Shown: positions 61,553 to 64,000 of the stretch, piece by piece
How the letters are laid out: each line of letters begins with the position of its first letter
How positions within the stretch are numbered: position 1 is the first letter of the stretch
Assembly (NCBI GenBank): GCA_927797885.1
Contig: OV696605.1
Coordinates: 2,083,157-2,147,156, forward strand
Reading direction: 5' to 3'
DNA: 64,000 bases
Source: Gloeomargaritales cyanobacterium VI4D9
GTDB lineage: Bacteria > Cyanobacteriota > Cyanobacteriia > Gloeomargaritales > Gloeomargaritaceae
Program-made: the position numbers and the translations under genes
Notes under the pieces: model-generated
Seen by the model: only the letters and a program-made list of their open reading frames with translations
Told to the model about the DNA's origin: nothing
Databases searched by the model: none

Positions 61553-64000
61553 TCACCCTCCATCCGGGTCAACATCCCAGTAGCTCCCTTGGGGTGACAT
61601 TCCCCCCGGCTTAATTTTTTGCTCTAGGGTAATTTGTGTCGGGGCATCAGTAACATCGCTCCCATCATCTAAAAAATCATCCCGGGTAAGTTTGCTCTCA
61701 ACATCCGATCCATCCGATCCGCTATCCGTAGAATGCCCTGGTGACGGGGCTTTCCCGTTGGATCGGATGATCCGATCCGTACTAACAAGCGTTGCGTTAT
61801 CCGATCCACAAACAGAAACGTTACCGATAGGCGGGGCATCAGTAACATCGCTCCCATCACCTAAAAAATCACCTGGGGTAATCTTTGTCGGGACATCAGT
61901 AACATCAGTAACAGGGGTGCCGGAATTGGCTTGTGGCGGGGCTTTCAGGCTGTTACCTATATCCGTAACAGCGTTACCGATAGGCGGGGCATCAGTAACA
62001 GAAACGTTACCGATAGGCGGGGCATCAGTAACACTGTTACCTATATCGGTAACGCCCTCTAATGCCGTTGTAGTCGGGCTTTCTGGGATGGCGTTACTGA
62101 TGTTACTGATGTCAGGGCAAACTTTAACCCAACACTTTTTGGGAGTGCCGTTTATCCGTTGCGTTGAATTTTCCCACCCCAGTTGGCGCATGATTGCCCC
62201 TACCCGGCGTTGCTCCTGCTTGCCATGCCGATCCACTGGCAATTCAAGCCAATCAGTCAGGATGTATTCCGTCGTCACCTGGGATGGGGCACCTGGGAGT
62301 GATAGCTTGCCTTGGATAATGTCCATCCAAGGATCGGATTGTTGGTACTCCAGGTTCAGTCCCTCTGATTGGTTATGTTCATCCGGGGTTAACCACCACT
62401 GGGCACCGTCTTTGTAGGCTTTTACCGCCGCCGCCCATATCGCATCCCGTTCCCGGCGCAATGTCTCTATATCAATAGGTCTGCTACCAGTGGGGATAAT
62501 CCAAAACCGACGGCTACCGGTGGGGTCATTCAGAAACTCCTGCTGATTGGTGCTACCACAAATCACACCCCGGCGGGGAAATTCTTTGACGCACCTACCG
62601 TATGGTGGTCTAAATCTATCCACCCGGCGGCTAAGGAAGGATTTGATTTGGCTGGCTTGTCGGTGCCCGCTAACGTGATCAAATTCTGACCACTCCTGAA
62701 TCCAGCACCGGTGCAGGGTCATGACATCATCCTTGCCATCAAGCGGCCCCATCGAGTCGTCAAACCATGCGCCGCCTAGTGCCGCAAAGAAACTTGATTT
62801 GCCTTGCCCCTGGTGCCCCTGCAAAATCAGGGCTGTATCCAATTTGCAACCGGGCTGGTATGCCCTGGCAACCGCACCAATCAGGAATTTTTTAACAAAC
62901 ACGTCATACAGCGGGTTAGTTGTCCCAAAATAGCGGCTGGCAAGGTTCTCAATGCTGATGGGTACAGCGTCCTGCGAGACTTTTTCCAGGTAGTCCACCA
63001 CTGGGTTATACCTGCGCCGTTGCGCCAAAAATAACAGGGCATCAGCACATATTTCCTTGCCAATCAATGCCCCCACCTGCTGACTAAATGCTAAATAGGC
63101 GGTGTCCACATCCACCGGTGCCCCGTTTAGCTCCACCGATTGGGTTAGCTCATTGAATCGTAAATATGCCCCCAATTCCTTATCGAGTATGAATAACACC
63201 TTGTCTTGGGATAGCCGGGGCAATCCCGCCCGTAGGTCTGCTAGGTTTTCCTTCACCTGCACTAGCCATTCTTTTAGGGGCATGGCATCCCCCATCACCT
63301 GGGCAATGGCTCCACCGGCGGCTACATGGTCATCAATCCCCTTGCCGTCATGCCAGGTGCATACCCGCACATCGCAACCCCGCCGCTGGATCAACTGCGC
63401 TAACTTACGCCACCCCGCCGCCACCTGGGGGTTATCCTGCCAATCGGCATCCGGCCACAAATAAACCGCCCGTCCCTTGGTGCAGAATTTAGCAATCTGC
63501 GAGTTTAACCGCCCCTGGTGTTGCCCGTTCCAACATCCGGCAATGCTGATAGCGGCTAAATTCCCCGTCAACAAGCACCCGGCTTTCTTTGCACCCTCCA
63601 CAATATGGATGGGAGCGTCATTCTTTAGCACCCCCTGCCAATAGCCTGTTACCCCGTTATCCAGGAATAGCGGCTCTGAAGGTTCCCCACTGGCGGCTAA
63701 ATACTTCTGGAATTTACCGGGCTTAATCTGCCCATTCTCATCCCGGCATGGGGGCGGGTTATCGGGTTTGAATTGTGCGCCACGATAGCACCGTTCCCCG
63801 GTCTGTGGATCAACCCCTGCCACCGCCCATCCAGGAACCAGGTGATCTGAATGTTTCCACCGCCGCCCCGTATTCCGGTTGAGTAGCTGATCAACATCCC
63901 TGGCATCATCTATCGTCCACACATTCCGGCAAATTATTTCCGGGTTAACCGCCGACTGTAGCCACTCTTGCCGGTGCCGGTTGTCTAAACCCTGATTATG
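61553..64000 (-). CDS. DUF3854/VapE-type primase-helicase, 5' end outside window
   Basis: The frame is open to the right edge (816 codons in the window, including the stop); the GTG at 63920-63922 need not be the true start. N-terminal region: DUF3854-like TOPRIM-type part (IHIVEGAKKAGCLLTGNLAA, VYLWPDADWQDNPQ, DDHV). Central: a VapE-like superfamily 3 helicase with P-loop LQGHQGQGKSSFFAALGG, WIQEWSEFD (Walker B-like) and VICGSTNQQEFLNDPTGSRR. The C-terminal ~200 residues are low-complexity with VTDAPPIGN repeats. Such proteins replicate phages, satellites and integrated plasmids. The DNA of the tail holds two clusters of short repeats. Confidence 0.82.
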   Translation of the reverse strand, partial: HNQGLDNRHRQEWLQSAVNPEIICRNVWTIDDARDVDQLLNRNTGRRWKHSDHLVPGWAVAGVDPQTGERCYRGAQFKPDNPPPCRDENGQIKPGKFQKYLAASGEPSEPLFLDNGVTGYWQGVLKNDAPIHIVEGAKKAGCLLTGNLAAISIAGCWNGQHQGRLNSQIAKFCTKGRAVYLWPDADWQDNPQVAAGWRKLAQLIQRRGCDVRVCTWHDGKGIDDHVAAGGAIAQVMGDAMPLKEWLVQVKENLADLRAGLPRLSQDKVLFILDKELGAYLRFNELTQSVELNGAPVDVDTAYLAFSQQVGALIGKEICADALLFLAQRRRYNPVVDYLEKVSQDAVPISIENLASRYFGTTNPLYDVFVKKFLIGAVARAYQPGCKLDTALILQGHQGQGKSSFFAALGGAWFDDSMGPLDGKDDVMTLHRCWIQEWSEFDHVSGHRQASQIKSFLSRRVDRFRPPYGRCVKEFPRRGVICGSTNQQEFLNDPTGSRRFWIIPTGSRPIDIETLRRERDAIWAAAVKAYKDGAQWWLTPDEHNQSEGLNLEYQQSDPWMDIIQGKLSLPGAPSQVTTEYILTDWLELPVDRHGKQEQRRVGAIMRQLGWENSTQRINGTPKKCWVKVCPDISNISNAIPESPTTTALEGVTDIGNSVTDAPPIGNVSVTDAPPIGNAVTDIGNSLKAPPQANSGTPVTDVTDVPTKITPGDFLGDGSDVTDAPPIGNVSVCGSDNATLVSTDRIIRSNGKAPSPGHSTDSGSDGSDVESKLTRDDFLDDGSDVTDAPTQITLEQKIKPGGMSPQGSYWDVDPDGG
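61650..62106. repeat. In-gene short-repeat clusters (ATCCGATCC and GTTAC)
   Basis: ATCCGATCC occurs at 61703, 61712, 61770 and 61799, and inverted (GGATCGGAT) at 61760. GTTAC/GTAAC occurs about 16 times between 61650 and 62106, many within GTTACCGATAGG or CATCAGTAAC. They lie in the disordered C-terminal tail of the primase-helicase and partly explain its VTDAPPIGN repeats. Confidence 0.7.

Overview
The window is cyanobacterial chromosome. Evidence includes ferredoxin-dependent glutamate synthase, a Ycf48-type photosystem II assembly factor next to a membrane rubredoxin, IctB, cyanobacterial-type Hfq, a Tic22-like protein, Ycf35 with DUF2997, MoeB with a rhodanese tail, glycogen synthase, and many small families found mainly in cyanobacteria (DUF2605, DUF2973, DUF2555, DUF3727, DUF3285, DUF2854). 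Most of it is moderately GC-rich, with compact genes that often overlap as TAATG or TGATG. A deep-branching unicellular cyanobacterium (Gloeomargarita or basal Synechococcus type) is my inference; species cannot be fixed from this sequence alone.

Layout. 0-8.7 kb: a MerR regulator fused to pentapeptide repeats, a PlsC-like acyltransferase, ycf48 and rubA, a flavin amine oxidase, DUF2605/DUF2973, ictB, and small conserved proteins including a HicB-like antitoxin. 8.8-12.2 kb: a three-gene ABC-2 exporter (ATPase, permease, GldG-like), followed by a mazF remnant. 12.8-26 kb: a fasciclin protein, glutamate synthase, a CofE-like protein, a GNAT-like protein, ruvX, DUF3727, cobM, clpS, a CPBP protease, a lipoprotein, a pentapeptide protein and YebC. 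26.0-34.3 kb: an AT-rich accessory island with a three-level nest of insertion sequences, a nucleoside deoxyribosyltransferase-like gene, and a membrane histidine kinase overlapping a receiver protein with a RelE-like C-terminus. 34.4-38 kb: a 1212-residue haemagglutinin-type/CHAT protease. 38-48 kb: the DUF2997/ycf35/ferredoxin cassette, DUF3285, moeB, a K+ channel, gmd, glcF, hfq, a SPOR-like protein, lnt and a sulfurtransferase. 48-52.5 kb: pstSCAB, with sufE upstream. 53-60.8 kb: DUF2854, Sua5/YrdC, prmC, Tic22-like, SpoIIM-like, a Ser/Thr kinase with DUF4189, and glgA. 60.9-64 kb: tRNA-Trp, then what looks like an integrated replicative element with iteron-like repeats and a DUF3854/VapE-type primase-helicase running off the window end.

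The intergenic spaces are packed with short non-autonomous repeats. I sort them by termini: R1 (GGGCACYTCTA ends, 4-bp target duplications), R2 (TATAGCAATCCT ends), R3 (TACAGTCT ends, 117 bp) and R4 (a different core with R1-like ends). R1 ends match those of the IS5-like element in the nest, so that transposase is the likely mobiliser. Copies nest in one another, swap ends around a shared GC-rich palindromic core, and supply stop codons to neighbouring genes.

The best candidate for an undescribed system is the kinase/receiver-RelE pair at 30.6-33.4 kb. It would couple an extracytoplasmic signal to an mRNA-interferase-like domain through phosphorylation. Second is the putative replication module beside tRNA-Trp, with iterons both outside and inside the helicase gene.
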